A stretch of 64,000 nt of DNA, from NCBI GenBank assembly GCA_023386265.1, contig JAEWKA010000007.1:1-64000 (forward strand), in the 5' to 3' direction. The notes beneath the pieces are model-generated. The model was not told the origin of the DNA, ran no database searches, and saw only the letters and a list, made by a program, of their open reading frames with translations. Source of the DNA: Bacillota bacterium. GTDB taxonomy: Bacteria; Bacillota; Clostridia; Oscillospirales; Oscillospiraceae. Position 1 is the first letter of the stretch. Each line of letters begins with the position of its first letter. The position numbers were made by a program, and so were the translations under genes. Shown piece by piece: positions 40,926 to 49,615 of the stretch.

Positions 40926-43463
40926 TTAGTCGACGAAGATGTAGATCGCGGCGACAGTTGCATCGGATGCGGAGGTCGGAATGAGGTAGATTGCATCGTT
41001 TGTGGTGTCATAGGTCAGAGCGTCTGCGGTTTCGGCAGTGATCTGAGATACGGCAGTTCCGGAGGCGGTTACGTTGCAGAGATAGATAGCAACGTTGCCG
41101 GAGAGGATGTAGGATGCATCGGTTCCGCCGTCGACAGTAAGGACACTGTTCGAGTAGGAAACGTCAACGAGTGAGATGTGCTTCGCGCCCGCGCTGATGT
41201 CAGAAATAAGAGCTGCGGAGTTGATAGCGCCGTTCGTTGCATAATCCTTTGCGAAGTACAGAATACCCTTGGTGAGGCTCTGGTAGCTGGTGATAGCCTT
41301 GTCTTTTACGCCGTTAACAACTGCGGTGTAGCTGTAAAGAGTTGTGCCGTTAGCATCCTGAGTAACAGTCTCGCCGCTGGTCACGAAGAGCTGATCGTAG
41401 CCGGAAGCGGAGGTCGTGGAGGATGCGCCGGTGCAGATAACGACCTGTGCATATTTGTCGGTGGAATCGGTAAGGACATATACTGTGCCGCCGGCGGCAT
41501 AGGACAGAGCGTTTGCGATGCCGGTCTTGACAGTGTAGGTCTTTGTGGTGGCGTTGTAATACATGAAGACTGTGCTGGAGGTTGCAATCTTGGAAGCGGT
41601 GTAGACTGTGGTCGCACCGGTCCAGCTTGCACCGACGGATGTTGCAGCGCCGAGGAACTGAGCCTTGTTGCCTGTCACGACGAAGGAGGTGTCGCCTGCA
41701 TCGAGAGCAGCCGTGTTAACGGTAAGGTTAGTTGCGTTGATGGACTGATACTGAGCAACGGTCAGGTTGTAAGTTCCGTCGGAATTCAGAGCGTAGGTGT
41801 AGAAGAGGCCTGCACCGAGGTTGCCGCTGGTGTCATCACCTGCAGTGGCAGACGCAACGGTTGTCAGAGTTCCGCCAAAGGAAGCGGTCTTCTTAACGGT
41901 GATGACATCCTGAGAGCCGTCCATTTTAGCGATAGCAGCCTGATATGTGTCAGTTCCGAAGGTGGTGGTCTTCTGAACTGCAGATACAAAGAAGGTGTTG
42001 GAGACTGTAGCTACGCCGGTGGGAGCAACGGTGTAGCAGATGTTGCCGCCGTTATCAAGATAGAAGGTGTAGCCGGCCTTGGAGATAAGAGCCTGAAGAT
42101 CTGCGCTGATTACGTTAGCAGAAGAACCGCCGGTGATGTACAGACCGGAGGGATAGTACTTCGTGCCGTCAATTACGACATAGGAACCGTTGACATAGGA
42201 ATTGATGGTTCCGGTGACAGCTGTAGCCTTCTCAACATAGACTTTGCCTGTAGCGGAGGTGTAGTAGAGAATGATGTCGCCCTTTACAAGGCCGGTGGGA
42301 TAGGAGATAAGGTCGGAGGTCTTGCTGATCGTGCCGACGGTAACGGTCGTCACAGCGCCGGAAGTCGTGGTGCTGGGAGCTGCTGCGAGCTTCTCAGCGG
42401 TCTTGACTGTTACGGAGACCTTGTCATACTGGCTGTCGGAGTCTGTATCGAGGAACTTCACGATTGCGCCGGGTGTTGCGCAAAGAGCCTTGATAGCAGC
42501 TTCGTTGTTTGCTAGTGTATCGGCTGTGGGCCATGCAACTGATGCTGCGCCGTCATTGTAGTAGTAAGTAACGGCGGGGGAAGTATCAGCCTGGAAGCCG
42601 ATGTAGTCGGAGCTGGTGTTGGTGGTAAGGTTTGCAAAGCTGGTGCCGTCTGTGCTGGTTGCGAGGGCGACGTCGCTTGTAACGAAGTCGGAGATGTTGG
42701 TGTTACCCTGCTTCCAGAAGTAGCCTGTGCTGCCGCCGACAGTTGCGGGGACGGTAACAAGGGTTGTGTAAACGTCATCGATAATCTGAGCAAAGGTATC
42801 AGAGTTTACATCGTGAGCTCCGGCAGTAACCTTGCTGTAAACTTCGTTAAGCTTGGAGTAGGTGACCTGAGGAACCTTGGTCAGAGCGTTGAAAACATAG
42901 AGAGCTGCTTCTTCACGAGTTGCAGCCTTGCTGAAATCGGAAGCCTTGGAGCCGTTGAATACTTTGTACTTGTTTGCTGCAACAGCAACATTGAGTTCCC
43001 AGCTTGCGCCGATGAATTCACTTGCTTTGCCGTAGCCGGCTGCTGCGAGCATCATCTTGGCGAGCTGATAGCCGGTGACATTAGCTGTAGGAGCAAATGT
43101 TCCGTCGCCTAGACCATTAATGATTCCCTGGCTTACGCAGTAAGCAATGTAGGGAGAGGACCAGCGGTCAGCGGCTACATCGGAGAAACCGGTGGAGGAA
43201 ACGCTGAGCTTAGCTGCGACTGTGGGGCCGAGAACAGCATAAGTAACCATTTTAGCTGCCTCTTCACGGGTGATGGTTCCGGTGGGCTTGAATGAGCCAT
43301 CCGTATAACCATTGATTGCGCCGATGCCGTTCATGACACCAACGGCCTCACTGTACTGGACGGCTGTGCTATCGGTGAACGTCGCTGCGGTTGCGATGCC
43401 CATCAGTCCTAGGCACATAGCCAGAACGAGCACGAGGCTAAGAGTTCTGTTGAGAGATTTCAT
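40926..43463 (-). CDS. S-layer homology protein, probable major surface-layer protein
   Basis: The 845-residue secreted protein has a signal peptide ending about residue 26 (GIATA) and SLH repeats at about 28-80 (FTDSTAVQYSEAVGVMNGIG; GYTDGSFKPTGTITREEAAK), 92-145 (FSDVAADRWSSPYIAYCVSQ; GDGTFAPTANVTGYQLAKMM) and a weaker third about 155-195. The remaining 650 residues are Ala/Thr/Ser/Tyr-rich, low in charge and beta-rich, as in S-layer crystals. AAAGGAGGAG precedes the ATG. The strong promoter and long structured leader suggest high expression. The gene faces away from the FAD-Rieske gene. Confidence 0.9.
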   Translation of the reverse strand: MKSLNRTLSLVLVLAMCLGLMGIATAATFTDSTAVQYSEAVGVMNGIGAINGYTDGSFKPTGTITREEAAKMVTYAVLGPTVAAKLSVSSTGFSDVAADRWSSPYIAYCVSQGIINGLGDGTFAPTANVTGYQLAKMMLAAAGYGKASEFIGASWELNVAVAANKYKVFNGSKASDFSKAATREEAALYVFNALTKVPQVTYSKLNEVYSKVTAGAHDVNSDTFAQIIDDVYTTLVTVPATVGGSTGYFWKQGNTNISDFVTSDVALATSTDGTSFANLTTNTSSDYIGFQADTSPAVTYYYNDGAASVAWPTADTLANNEAAIKALCATPGAIVKFLDTDSDSQYDKVSVTVKTAEKLAAAPSTTTSGAVTTVTVGTISKTSDLISYPTGLVKGDIILYYTSATGKVYVEKATAVTGTINSYVNGSYVVIDGTKYYPSGLYITGGSSANVISADLQALISKAGYTFYLDNGGNICYTVAPTGVATVSNTFFVSAVQKTTTFGTDTYQAAIAKMDGSQDVITVKKTASFGGTLTTVASATAGDDTSGNLGAGLFYTYALNSDGTYNLTVAQYQSINATNLTVNTAALDAGDTSFVVTGNKAQFLGAATSVGASWTGATTVYTASKIATSSTVFMYYNATTKTYTVKTGIANALSYAAGGTVYVLTDSTDKYAQVVICTGASSTTSASGYDQLFVTSGETVTQDANGTTLYSYTAVVNGVKDKAITSYQSLTKGILYFAKDYATNGAINSAALISDISAGAKHISLVDVSYSNSVLTVDGGTDASYILSGNVAIYLCNVTASGTAVSQITAETADALTYDTTNDAIYLIPTSASDATVAAIYIFVD

Positions 43464-43606
43464 TCTATGAAACTCCTCCTTTAAGTAGTACCCCTTATGG
43501 GGCCTAATGTATGTACAACGCTTGATGACTTGGATATCCTAGGCCAACCATCAAGCGGAAGTACCGGATAATGGGGAAAATGATTTTACTTCTCCCTATG
43601 GTGGTT
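43464..43606 (-). promoter_or_regulatory. Structured 5' leader of the large SLH gene
   Basis: The leader can fold a hairpin GCTTGATG (43520-43527) with CATCAAGC (43549-43556), extended by TTGG/CCAA inside, and a small CCCC-TTAT-GGGG hairpin (43491-43502) close to the ribosome binding site. Long structured leaders stabilise S-layer mRNAs in other bacteria; such a role here is inference. Confidence 0.5.
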
Positions 43607-43635
43607 ATGGTAGCACAGCTTTTTCGAGAGGTCAA
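43607..43635 (-). promoter_or_regulatory. Promoter of the large SLH gene
   Basis: On the minus strand TTGACC (43635-43630) and TACCAT (43612-43607) are 17 bases apart, giving a leader of roughly 135 bases. Confidence 0.6.
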
Positions 43636-43793
43636 TAAAATACATGTCCATGTAACGGAACTGTAATATAACGCTGTAAGCTACAAAGGTACAGCCTGTA
43701 TGTTTTGTCTGCCTATTCAGACGGACAGATATATTGTTAAGTTCCGAGGTTATTTCAGCCATTTATGCACATTATAGGCATGAGGTGATTAGA

Positions 43794-45257
43794 GTGGAAT
43801 CAGTTTGGAGCGCATCAGTAGATTTATTGGAACGACCCTCTTTGAAGGGGGACATCTCGGCGGAAGCCGCGGTCATTGGCGGAGGACTTGCAGGTGTTCT
43901 GACAGCGTATTATCTTTCGCAGCGGGGCATTGGGACAGTTCTTTTGGAGGGCGACCGTCTGGGCTCCGGTCAGACTAAAAACACGACCGCAAAGATTACA
44001 GCGCAGCACGATATTATCTATGACAAACTGATACAGGACTTCGGACTTCATAGAGCAAGGCAGTACGCTGTGGCGAACACGCAGGCAATCGATGAATACC
44101 GTCGTTTGATTTCGGATAAGAACATCGATTGTGACTTTACCGACTGCTCAGCCTATCTTTATACGACGGAGGACACGATACCGCTGGAGCGAGAGCTTGA
44201 TGCCGCACTACAGCTTGGATTCGAAGCTGAAATTACGACGCAGACAGAGCTGCCGTTTTCCGTGAAGGGCGCATTGCGCTACGATGGGCAGGCGTGCTTC
44301 AATCCGATGAAATTCCTAGCCGCAGTGTCAGAGAAGCTCTCCGTATATGAGCACACAAAAGTCAAAAAGGTGGAGCAAAACCTCATCACAACGGATGAGG
44401 GAACGGTAAAGGCAAAATATATCGTCTTTGCAACACACTATCCCTTTATCAATATACCGGGCTATTATTGGGTGAGAATGCATCAGGGACGTAGCTATGT
44501 CCTTGCACTCGATAACGCTGCAAAGCTAAACGGAGCCTATCTTGGCATTGACCCGGACGGGCTGTCTTTTCGAAATTACGGCGATTTGACTCTTCTCGGA
44601 GGTGGGGGACACCGTACTGGCGAAAACAAGGATGGCGGACAATATAAAAAACTGCGTCATGAAGCCAAAAAGCTCTGGCCCGAAAGCCAGGAAATAAGGC
44701 ATTGGTCGGCACAGGACTGCATGACTCCGGACGGCGTGCCCTATATAGGCAGATATTCACGCTCACGTCCGGACTGGTTTGTCTGCACAGGTTTCGGCAA
44801 ATGGGGGATGACGAGCTCCATGGTGGCAGCGCAGCTCATCAGCACTAAAATCGCGGGAGAGAAATTCCCCTGCGCACCCGTTTTCTCCCCAAAAAGACAC
44901 ACAACACCGCCTGCCGCAAAATCAATTGGGAAAAATGCGCTTAAAGCGGTAAAAGGCCTTAGCAAAGAAGCGTTTGATTCCCCGAAGGACAACATTAAGG
45001 ATTTGCCCAACGGTCACGGCGGGGTTGTGGAGTACGGCGGTGTGAAGTACGGAGTTTATAAGGACGACGAGGGGAAAAGCTATATCGTGAGTGTCATGTG
45101 CCCGCACTTGGGCTGCATGCTCGAATGGAACCCCGATGAAAAAAGCTGGGACTGCCCCTGTCACGGTTCTCGTTTCGATATATTCGGAAAGCTAATCGAC
45201 AACCCCGCGCAGGAGGATATAAAAAGCTGGACAAGACCCTCGGAGGATATGAGGTGA
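43794..45257 (+). CDS. FAD-dependent oxidoreductase with C-terminal Rieske [2Fe-2S] domain
   Basis: The 487-residue product has a DadA-type FAD domain (AAVIGGGLAGVLTAYYLS, about 24-41; GDRLGSGQTKNTTAKITAQH) and ends in a Rieske domain (about 395-485) with CPHLGC and CPCHGSRFD binding the 2Fe-2S cluster. Such fusions transfer electrons from an amine or other donor to a carrier; the substrate is unknown. GTG 43794 is chosen because GAGGTG lies six bases ahead. A terminator at 45275-45305 follows. Confidence 0.9.
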   Translation: MESVWSASVDLLERPSLKGDISAEAAVIGGGLAGVLTAYYLSQRGIGTVLLEGDRLGSGQTKNTTAKITAQHDIIYDKLIQDFGLHRARQYAVANTQAIDEYRRLISDKNIDCDFTDCSAYLYTTEDTIPLERELDAALQLGFEAEITTQTELPFSVKGALRYDGQACFNPMKFLAAVSEKLSVYEHTKVKKVEQNLITTDEGTVKAKYIVFATHYPFINIPGYYWVRMHQGRSYVLALDNAAKLNGAYLGIDPDGLSFRNYGDLTLLGGGGHRTGENKDGGQYKKLRHEAKKLWPESQEIRHWSAQDCMTPDGVPYIGRYSRSRPDWFVCTGFGKWGMTSSMVAAQLISTKIAGEKFPCAPVFSPKRHTTPPAAKSIGKNALKAVKGLSKEAFDSPKDNIKDLPNGHGGVVEYGGVKYGVYKDDEGKSYIVSVMCPHLGCMLEWNPDEKSWDCPCHGSRFDIFGKLIDNPAQEDIKSWTRPSEDMR

Positions 45258-45273
45258 CGGGCTTATATGAAAA

Positions 45274-45310
45274 AACGCTGCGAACCGTTATGCGGCTCGC
45301 AGCGTCTTAT
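45274..45310. terminator. Bidirectional terminator
   Basis: ACGCTGCGAACCG (45275-45287) pairs with CGGCTCGCAGCGT (45293-45305) with one mismatch; A and T runs flank it. It separates the convergent Rieske and GNAT genes. Confidence 0.8.
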
Positions 45311-45352
45311 TATTGTTTCGTATCTATTCTCGCGATTAATAAGAGGAATTAT

Positions 45353-45838
45353 TCAGACATTTCTCGCCATAAGGCATACGGTGAATGGGAGATGCTTAAA
45401 AACTTTGATTTCCGTATCGACAAACCCGTAATTAGTATACCAGTTCTTAAGTACCTCATTTTCATTGATTATACCGATAGAGACTCTCTTTCCGCCGCTG
45501 CTTCTTACGCGTTCAAATACAAAATCCATTATTGCTCTGCCGTATCCCTTGTGACGGAACGCAGGGAGCACAGCCAGCTTCTCCATATAAAATGTGTCGT
45601 CGGCCGCCTTTTCTATTGCGACGAAACCGACAGTGACATTTTCTTCTGTTACGGCAAACATATCAAGCTGCTTGTCATACATTTTGCGTAGAGCGGCAGT
45701 ATCAATAAAGGCGGGATTTGTGGGAGCGTTTTCTTTGGTAAGCATTAGATCATTTGCCACTGTAATAAAAGAATCCCTTATGATCTCCGCGCATTCGTCA
45801 AGCATTTCCGGCTCAACTTTTTTGAAATCAATGTGCAT
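45353..45838 (-). CDS. GNAT family N-acetyltransferase
   Basis: The 161-residue product has the acetyl-CoA loop PAFRHKGYGRAIMDFV (about 91-106) and YMEKLAVLP before it. The substrate is unknown. AGGGAGG precedes the ATG. It ends the leftward group that starts with the PadR gene; 23 bases separate it from the polyferredoxin gene, so it may be cotranscribed. Confidence 0.88.
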   Translation of the reverse strand: MHIDFKKVEPEMLDECAEIIRDSFITVANDLMLTKENAPTNPAFIDTAALRKMYDKQLDMFAVTEENVTVGFVAIEKAADDTFYMEKLAVLPAFRHKGYGRAIMDFVFERVRSSGGKRVSIGIINENEVLKNWYTNYGFVDTEIKVFKHLPFTVCLMARNV

Positions 45839-45861
45839 AATATATTACCTCCCTGAAGTTT

Positions 45862-46566
45862 TCAGCGACTGAAACCGCAGCTTATCGCTTTTTTCGGACA
45901 GCCGTCCACGCATTCGAGACAGGAGATGCACTCGGTTGAGCTTAAATTGCCCGTCTTAACCATCTCGTTGACATTCAAGCTCATCGGGCAGTTTCTGCTG
46001 CACTTTCCGCAGGAGACGCAGGCGTCGCTGTCGGCTTTCAGCCTGAATCTTGGGATGTGCAGAAGGTCCGCGAGCTTCTCTCCTATAACCATGAAGGGAG
46101 CCATCCAGCAAAGACTGTGGCACATGCCGCGCTTTCCTGTTGTAAGCGAGAGGATATATATTAAGGTCATCACGAAGAAGTACATAATTACCATGGGCAA
46201 ATCGATTCCAACCATATAAAAGAAATCGGTCTTTAAAGGCCAATGACGAACCCACAAATAAACAATAAACGAAAACCAGACAACCCAGATTATGTACTTA
46301 AATGCGTTTTTCCATTTGCCATTCCAGCGCTTGTCGTTGGAAGCAGACACAAAGTCCTGTATTGCGCCGCCGGGGCAAAGCCATCCGCAGAAAAGGCGGC
46401 TGCCGACTATGGCGGTGAGAAGCAGAAGCCCGAAAACTACCGCGCTTCCGTTCAATATGCCTTCCGATGCCGACATTATTATAACATACGGGGACAGAAA
46501 GAAGAACAAAAGAGGAAATATAAGTGCGGAGAATGTGAGTATGCCTTTACGAATTTTCTGTCTCAT
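45862..46566 (-). CDS. Membrane 4Fe-4S polyferredoxin (NapH/YccM-like)
   Basis: The 234-residue protein has four or five membrane segments and the CGWLCPGG motif (about 61-68) of NapH-like proteins. The C-terminus carries two 4Fe-4S motifs, CVSCGKCSRNCP (about 184-195) and CISCLECVDGCP (about 214-225). It should pass electrons between a membrane carrier and a soluble partner. It overlaps the end of the PadR gene by 20 bases, so the regulator and the iron-sulfur protein are translationally coupled. Confidence 0.9.
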   Translation of the reverse strand: MRQKIRKGILTFSALIFPLLFFFLSPYVIIMSASEGILNGSAVVFGLLLLTAIVGSRLFCGWLCPGGAIQDFVSASNDKRWNGKWKNAFKYIIWVVWFSFIVYLWVRHWPLKTDFFYMVGIDLPMVIMYFFVMTLIYILSLTTGKRGMCHSLCWMAPFMVIGEKLADLLHIPRFRLKADSDACVSCGKCSRNCPMSLNVNEMVKTGNLSSTECISCLECVDGCPKKAISCGFSR

Positions 46567-47128
46567 TTTGTATTGCCTTTCTATCTGCTATTATTTTTTT
46601 GGCGTCCAGAGCCCAATCTCTCATCGCCGTATAGACGTATTTCCCGCAAAGGGCGGTCAACTCATTATAGGTGTGGTCGTCTCCCTGCGCTTTGAGAATG
46701 TGAAATACTTCAATAAAGCCATCCAGCTCATCGACTGTTTTTTTGTTTCTCTCAATAAAGTCGTCCAAATGCCCGAGCAGAACTTCGGGCTCGGTGTTTG
46801 CGCCGAAGGAAATCTTGAGTAGAATCTCATACCTTATTTTTTCCACGTCTGGAGCCGCTGAAAGCCATTTTACAAGCTCCGCCCTGCCGGCATCGGTGAT
46901 GTTATAAACGATTTGTCCCCGACCATCACCGGAGTCTAAAACGTCCGAGCTTACCGCCAGACCTGCGCTGACCAGAGTTTTAAGCGTAGGATAGATTTGT
47001 CCGTAGCTCTCCTGCCAGAAATGGCTGTACTCAAACTCAATGGATTTTTTAATTGAATATCCGGTTTGAGGGGAGTGTGCCAGAAGCCCGAGAATTACAT
47101 ACTTTGTTTTTCCGGTGTTTTCTTTCAT
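46547..47128 (-). CDS. PadR family transcriptional regulator
   Basis: The 193-residue product has the PadR winged helix (about 9-85: YVILGLLAHSPQTGYSIKKS, YGQIYPTLKTLVSAG) and a C-terminal dimerisation helix region (about 100-180, Vir_act_alpha_C). PadR proteins repress their own promoters; a 14-bp dyad overlaps the promoter here. It is the first gene of the PadR-polyferredoxin unit. Confidence 0.92.
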   Translation of the reverse strand: MKENTGKTKYVILGLLAHSPQTGYSIKKSIEFEYSHFWQESYGQIYPTLKTLVSAGLAVSSDVLDSGDGRGQIVYNITDAGRAELVKWLSAAPDVEKIRYEILLKISFGANTEPEVLLGHLDDFIERNKKTVDELDGFIEVFHILKAQGDDHTYNELTALCGKYVYTAMRDWALDAKKIIADRKAIQNETENS

Positions 47129-47139
47129 AGCGTCACCAC

Positions 47140-47186
47140 ATATCTTTATGATACATTAATAATATATCATAAAGATATATATGTCA
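47140..47186 (-). promoter_or_regulatory. Promoter with dyad operator for the PadR operon
   Basis: On the minus strand TTGACA (47186-47181) and TATTAT are 17 bases apart. The perfect inverted repeat ATATCTTTATGATA (47140-47153) and its complement (47165-47178), with an 11-base spacer, covers the spacer and the start region. This is an ideal position for repression by the encoded PadR protein. Confidence 0.75.
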
Positions 47187-47195
47187 AGCAAAAAA

Positions 47196-47234
47196 TAACG
47201 GATAAGCGAAATTTAATATTTCGCTTATCCGTTA
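47196..47234 (-). terminator. Terminator of the tautomerase gene
   Basis: A 17-bp perfect stem (47196-47212 with 47218-47234) is followed on the minus strand by TATTTTTTGC. Confidence 0.9.
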
Positions 47235-47253
47235 TAATGTTTAAGTATAATTA

Positions 47254-47646
47254 TCAGACGTTGATTTTAAAACCCAAGTCAACTTCACTCGCAGGCTTAC
47301 CGCCGGAAATGCCCCAGTTTTCTAAAGGCGGCTCATTAATCACTATCAGAATATCAGTCCCCTTGATAGAAAGAGCCTTTTCCAAATTATCAACTATTGC
47401 TTTATATAGGCTCTTTTTAGCCTCAAAGCTTCTGCCCTGAAAAATTGTCAACTCAATAAGAATGAAATCTTCAGATCTGTTTGATGAAATCTCGAAATGC
47501 TCTTTATCGAGCTCATATAGTCTTTGCATTCTATCGTAGTCAGGAACTTTCAACGCATCTACCAATGCTTTATGTATTCCATCAAGCAGCGCCTTTTTAT
47601 ATTCAGGGCTTTTCCCTTTTAGCATTTCAATTCTGACGAGTGGCAT
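47254..47646 (-). CDS. Tautomerase family protein (MIF/4-OT-like)
   Basis: The 130-residue product begins MPLVRIEMLKGKSPEYKKAL with the catalytic Pro2 expected of 4-oxalocrotonate tautomerase relatives, and contains a second related segment (FILIELTIFQGRSFEAKKSL) with a fused two-domain length. The role is unknown. AGGAGGATATT precedes the ATG. The gene has lower GC than the window and follows the phzF-like gene in the same direction by 26 bases. Confidence 0.85.
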   Translation of the reverse strand: MPLVRIEMLKGKSPEYKKALLDGIHKALVDALKVPDYDRMQRLYELDKEHFEISSNRSEDFILIELTIFQGRSFEAKKSLYKAIVDNLEKALSIKGTDILIVINEPPLENWGISGGKPASEVDLGFKINV

Positions 47647-47672
47647 AATATCCTCCTTAATACTTTTTGCAT

Positions 47673-48554
47673 TTATAAATAATATTCACCTTGAATACGA
47701 GTAGTAGCACTTCCTCCGAATATAACCTTGCCATCATGTTGCGATAATTTTACAATATTGAATATTCTATCTACCCCACCTTGCTCAATAGAAATAGCAT
47801 TTCCGCTCCAAATGCCGTTTTTTAGCATGTAGTATCCAAATGCACTGTTACCCGAGCCGGTTGCGGGGTCTTCTAAATATCCAAACTTCGGCGCGAAAAC
47901 TCTTGTGTGGGCGATGCAACTATTATCTTTTACTTCTAATGAAAAAATCAGAATAATGTCTATTTGGTTATTCAAACAGAATTCTTTTAGAATCAATTCG
48001 TCAGGGAAAATATTAATTTCTTCTTCAAGTGTAGCTATGGGGATAATTAAGGTCCGTAATCCCGCATCGATTATATCAATTGGACAATTCGTGGAAATCG
48101 CTTTACTGTCAATCCGCAGGTTTTGTGATATAGTTTGAATATTTAGATTGGTACCTAAAAAGTTCGGCTGAGGCGCGGAAATGTATATGGCATCCTTCTC
48201 GGTAATATCGTTAAAAACTGTTAATATACCTTTTTTGTTTGTGTGAATTACTATTTCTTTTTTGCTGAGTAGATTAGGGGTTTCTTTGATAAGGCTATAC
48301 ATACAGGCAATCGTACCATGTCCACAAAAATCTACTTCGCATTCTGATGAAAAGTATATTAGCTTATATTCAGAAGAACTTAATTTGCTGCAAAACACTA
48401 CCTCGGAAACGAATCCTTTGTGTTGTTTAGCGATAGACAGCATTTCCTCATCGGTTAAAGTCTGATTATCCTCGAGGTAGATACATGCCGCAGGATTTCC
48501 TAAAGATTCTCCTGACGTAAATGCATCAATTTTTTTGTAGTTATACCTTTCCAC
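47673..48554 (-). CDS. PhzF family isomerase
   Basis: The 293-residue product has the PhzF fold signatures: KIDAFTSGESLGNPAACIY near the start, CEVDFCGHGTIACMYSLI (about 72-89), and DPATGSGNSAFGYYML (about 228-243). The catalytic Glu of PhzF is probably in VSEVVF. These enzymes isomerise or epimerise small acids; the substrate here is unknown. GTG 48554 is chosen because GGAGG lies seven bases before it; the TTG at 48569 overlaps that site. Low GC suggests acquisition. Confidence 0.85.
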   Translation of the reverse strand: MERYNYKKIDAFTSGESLGNPAACIYLEDNQTLTDEEMLSIAKQHKGFVSEVVFCSKLSSSEYKLIYFSSECEVDFCGHGTIACMYSLIKETPNLLSKKEIVIHTNKKGILTVFNDITEKDAIYISAPQPNFLGTNLNIQTISQNLRIDSKAISTNCPIDIIDAGLRTLIIPIATLEEEINIFPDELILKEFCLNNQIDIILIFSLEVKDNSCIAHTRVFAPKFGYLEDPATGSGNSAFGYYMLKNGIWSGNAISIEQGGVDRIFNIVKLSQHDGKVIFGGSATTRIQGEYYL

Positions 48555-48714
48555 CGTGTAATCCTCCAAACAACAAATTATGCCTAGATATATTATACTA
48601 CTGAGTTACAGTTGCGTCCAGACTCTATTGATGCAGTTGGATTCTAAGGATATAATTGCATAAATATAGAAATAATAAAGCGAAATATGAACTAAAGCAA
48701 GGAGGCGATGCAGT

Positions 48715-48888
48715 ATTAACGGCAATACAAAACCCAACAAGCTAATAAACGAAAAATCCCCCTATCTGCTTTCTCACGCGCATAATCCTGTGGATTGATA
48801 TCCGTGGGGTGACGAGGCGTTTGAAAAAGCAAAATCCGAGGACAAGCCTGTTTTCCTGAGCATCGGATATAGCTGTTGTCACTGGTGG
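48715..48888 (+). pseudogene. 5' fragment of a DUF255/YyaL-like gene, degraded duplicate
   Basis: The frame from 48715 reads NKLINEKSPYLLSHAHNPVD, stop, YPWGDEAFEKAKSEDKPVFL, SIGYSCCHW, matching residues 5 to about 49 of the intact gene at 49913. The stop at 48796-48798 replaces the tryptophan of NWYPWGDE, the start is ATT instead of ATG although AAGGAGG remains at 48699, and homology ends after the CCHW motif where Trp replaces Cys. It is a dead partial copy. Confidence 0.85.
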
Positions 48889-48995
48889 CAATCCCGTTGC
48901 TTGAACCAATGAAAAATGCAGGGCATATACCCTGCGTTTACAATATTCATCTGTCAGTTGTTTACTTTTCCAAATCGGGATTGTTCGTGTTATGC

Positions 48996-49214
48996 TCATT
49001 TTGCTCGCAGAAATTCTAACGCTTTTTTATAAAGCGGGTCAAATTCACAACCACAACTTCCACACTCTTTATCTGCTTGCTCAATTATAGGGAGTAAATC
49101 TTCATTTCCTTTTTTGTCGTCAAGCCGCGCTTTTGACGGCTCATCAATCAAACTCCAACCCGCCTCCGCAAATTTTGTGATAATTATAGTGAGTTCTTCA
49201 TTTTTAACTGACAT
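48996..49214 (-). CDS. Small acidic/basic protein of unknown function
   Basis: The 72-residue product (opening MSVKNEELTIIITKFAEAGW, with CGSCGC near the end) has a Cys motif (EQADKECGSCGCEFDPL) suggestive of metal binding. ATG 49214 has GGAG nine bases upstream. Low GC and an unrecognised family suggest accessory DNA between the broken and intact DUF255 genes. Confidence 0.6.
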   Translation of the reverse strand: MSVKNEELTIIITKFAEAGWSLIDEPSKARLDDKKGNEDLLPIIEQADKECGSCGCEFDPLYKKALEFLRAK

Positions 49215-49267
49215 GACTTTTATCTCCATATATAATAAATATCATTCACAATTTTGGAGTAATGTTT

Positions 49268-49615
49268 TTAGTATATCGAGTTTCCGCAGTTAATGTCAAA
49301 AGGCATAATTAGCAGCTTTTGAATATCCTTGAAATATTTTTTGAAAAACCATTCTATTGCTTTGCCATAATTCTCCTTATTGTCGAATTCCCAATAAGAA
49401 AAATACTTAACACACTTAACAATCTTGGTTAACTCTCGTGGCGGTTCTCCACTTTCGACACCATCAATGGTAAAAAAACGCTTGACGTATTTGATGTCGA
49501 TACAACCTATTTGCTGTTTTTGTTCGTCAGCAATCGTAGTCATCAATGTTTCAAATTCAATAAGTTTATCGGGTTTAACTTGAAATAGCTTAACCTCAGA
49601 AAAACTATTTTTCAT
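49268..49615 (-). CDS. Small protein of dimeric ferredoxin-like (ABM-type) fold, tentative
   Basis: The 115-residue product (opening MKNSFSEVKLFQVKPDKLIE) has the pattern of a short alpha/beta monooxygenase-like protein: FQVKPDKLIEFETLMTT, QQIGCIDIKYVKRF, YFSYWEFDNKENYGKAIEWF. ATG 49615 has GAGGTGCGTGAG before it. Function is not known; the assignment rests on layout only. It lies in the low-GC stretch. The 297 bases to 49912 hold a 50-codon plus-strand TTG frame that I do not trust. Confidence 0.55.
   Translation of the reverse strand: MKNSFSEVKLFQVKPDKLIEFETLMTTIADEQKQQIGCIDIKYVKRFFTIDGVESGEPPRELTKIVKCVKYFSYWEFDNKENYGKAIEWFFKKYFKDIQKLLIMPFDINCGNSIY

Noticed and set aside
41178..42515. 445-codon plus-strand frame opposite the large SLH gene
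   Set aside because: It mirrors the Thr/Ala/Val codons of the SLH protein, is unusually Cys/Gly-rich and has no domain; a shadow of the minus-strand gene.
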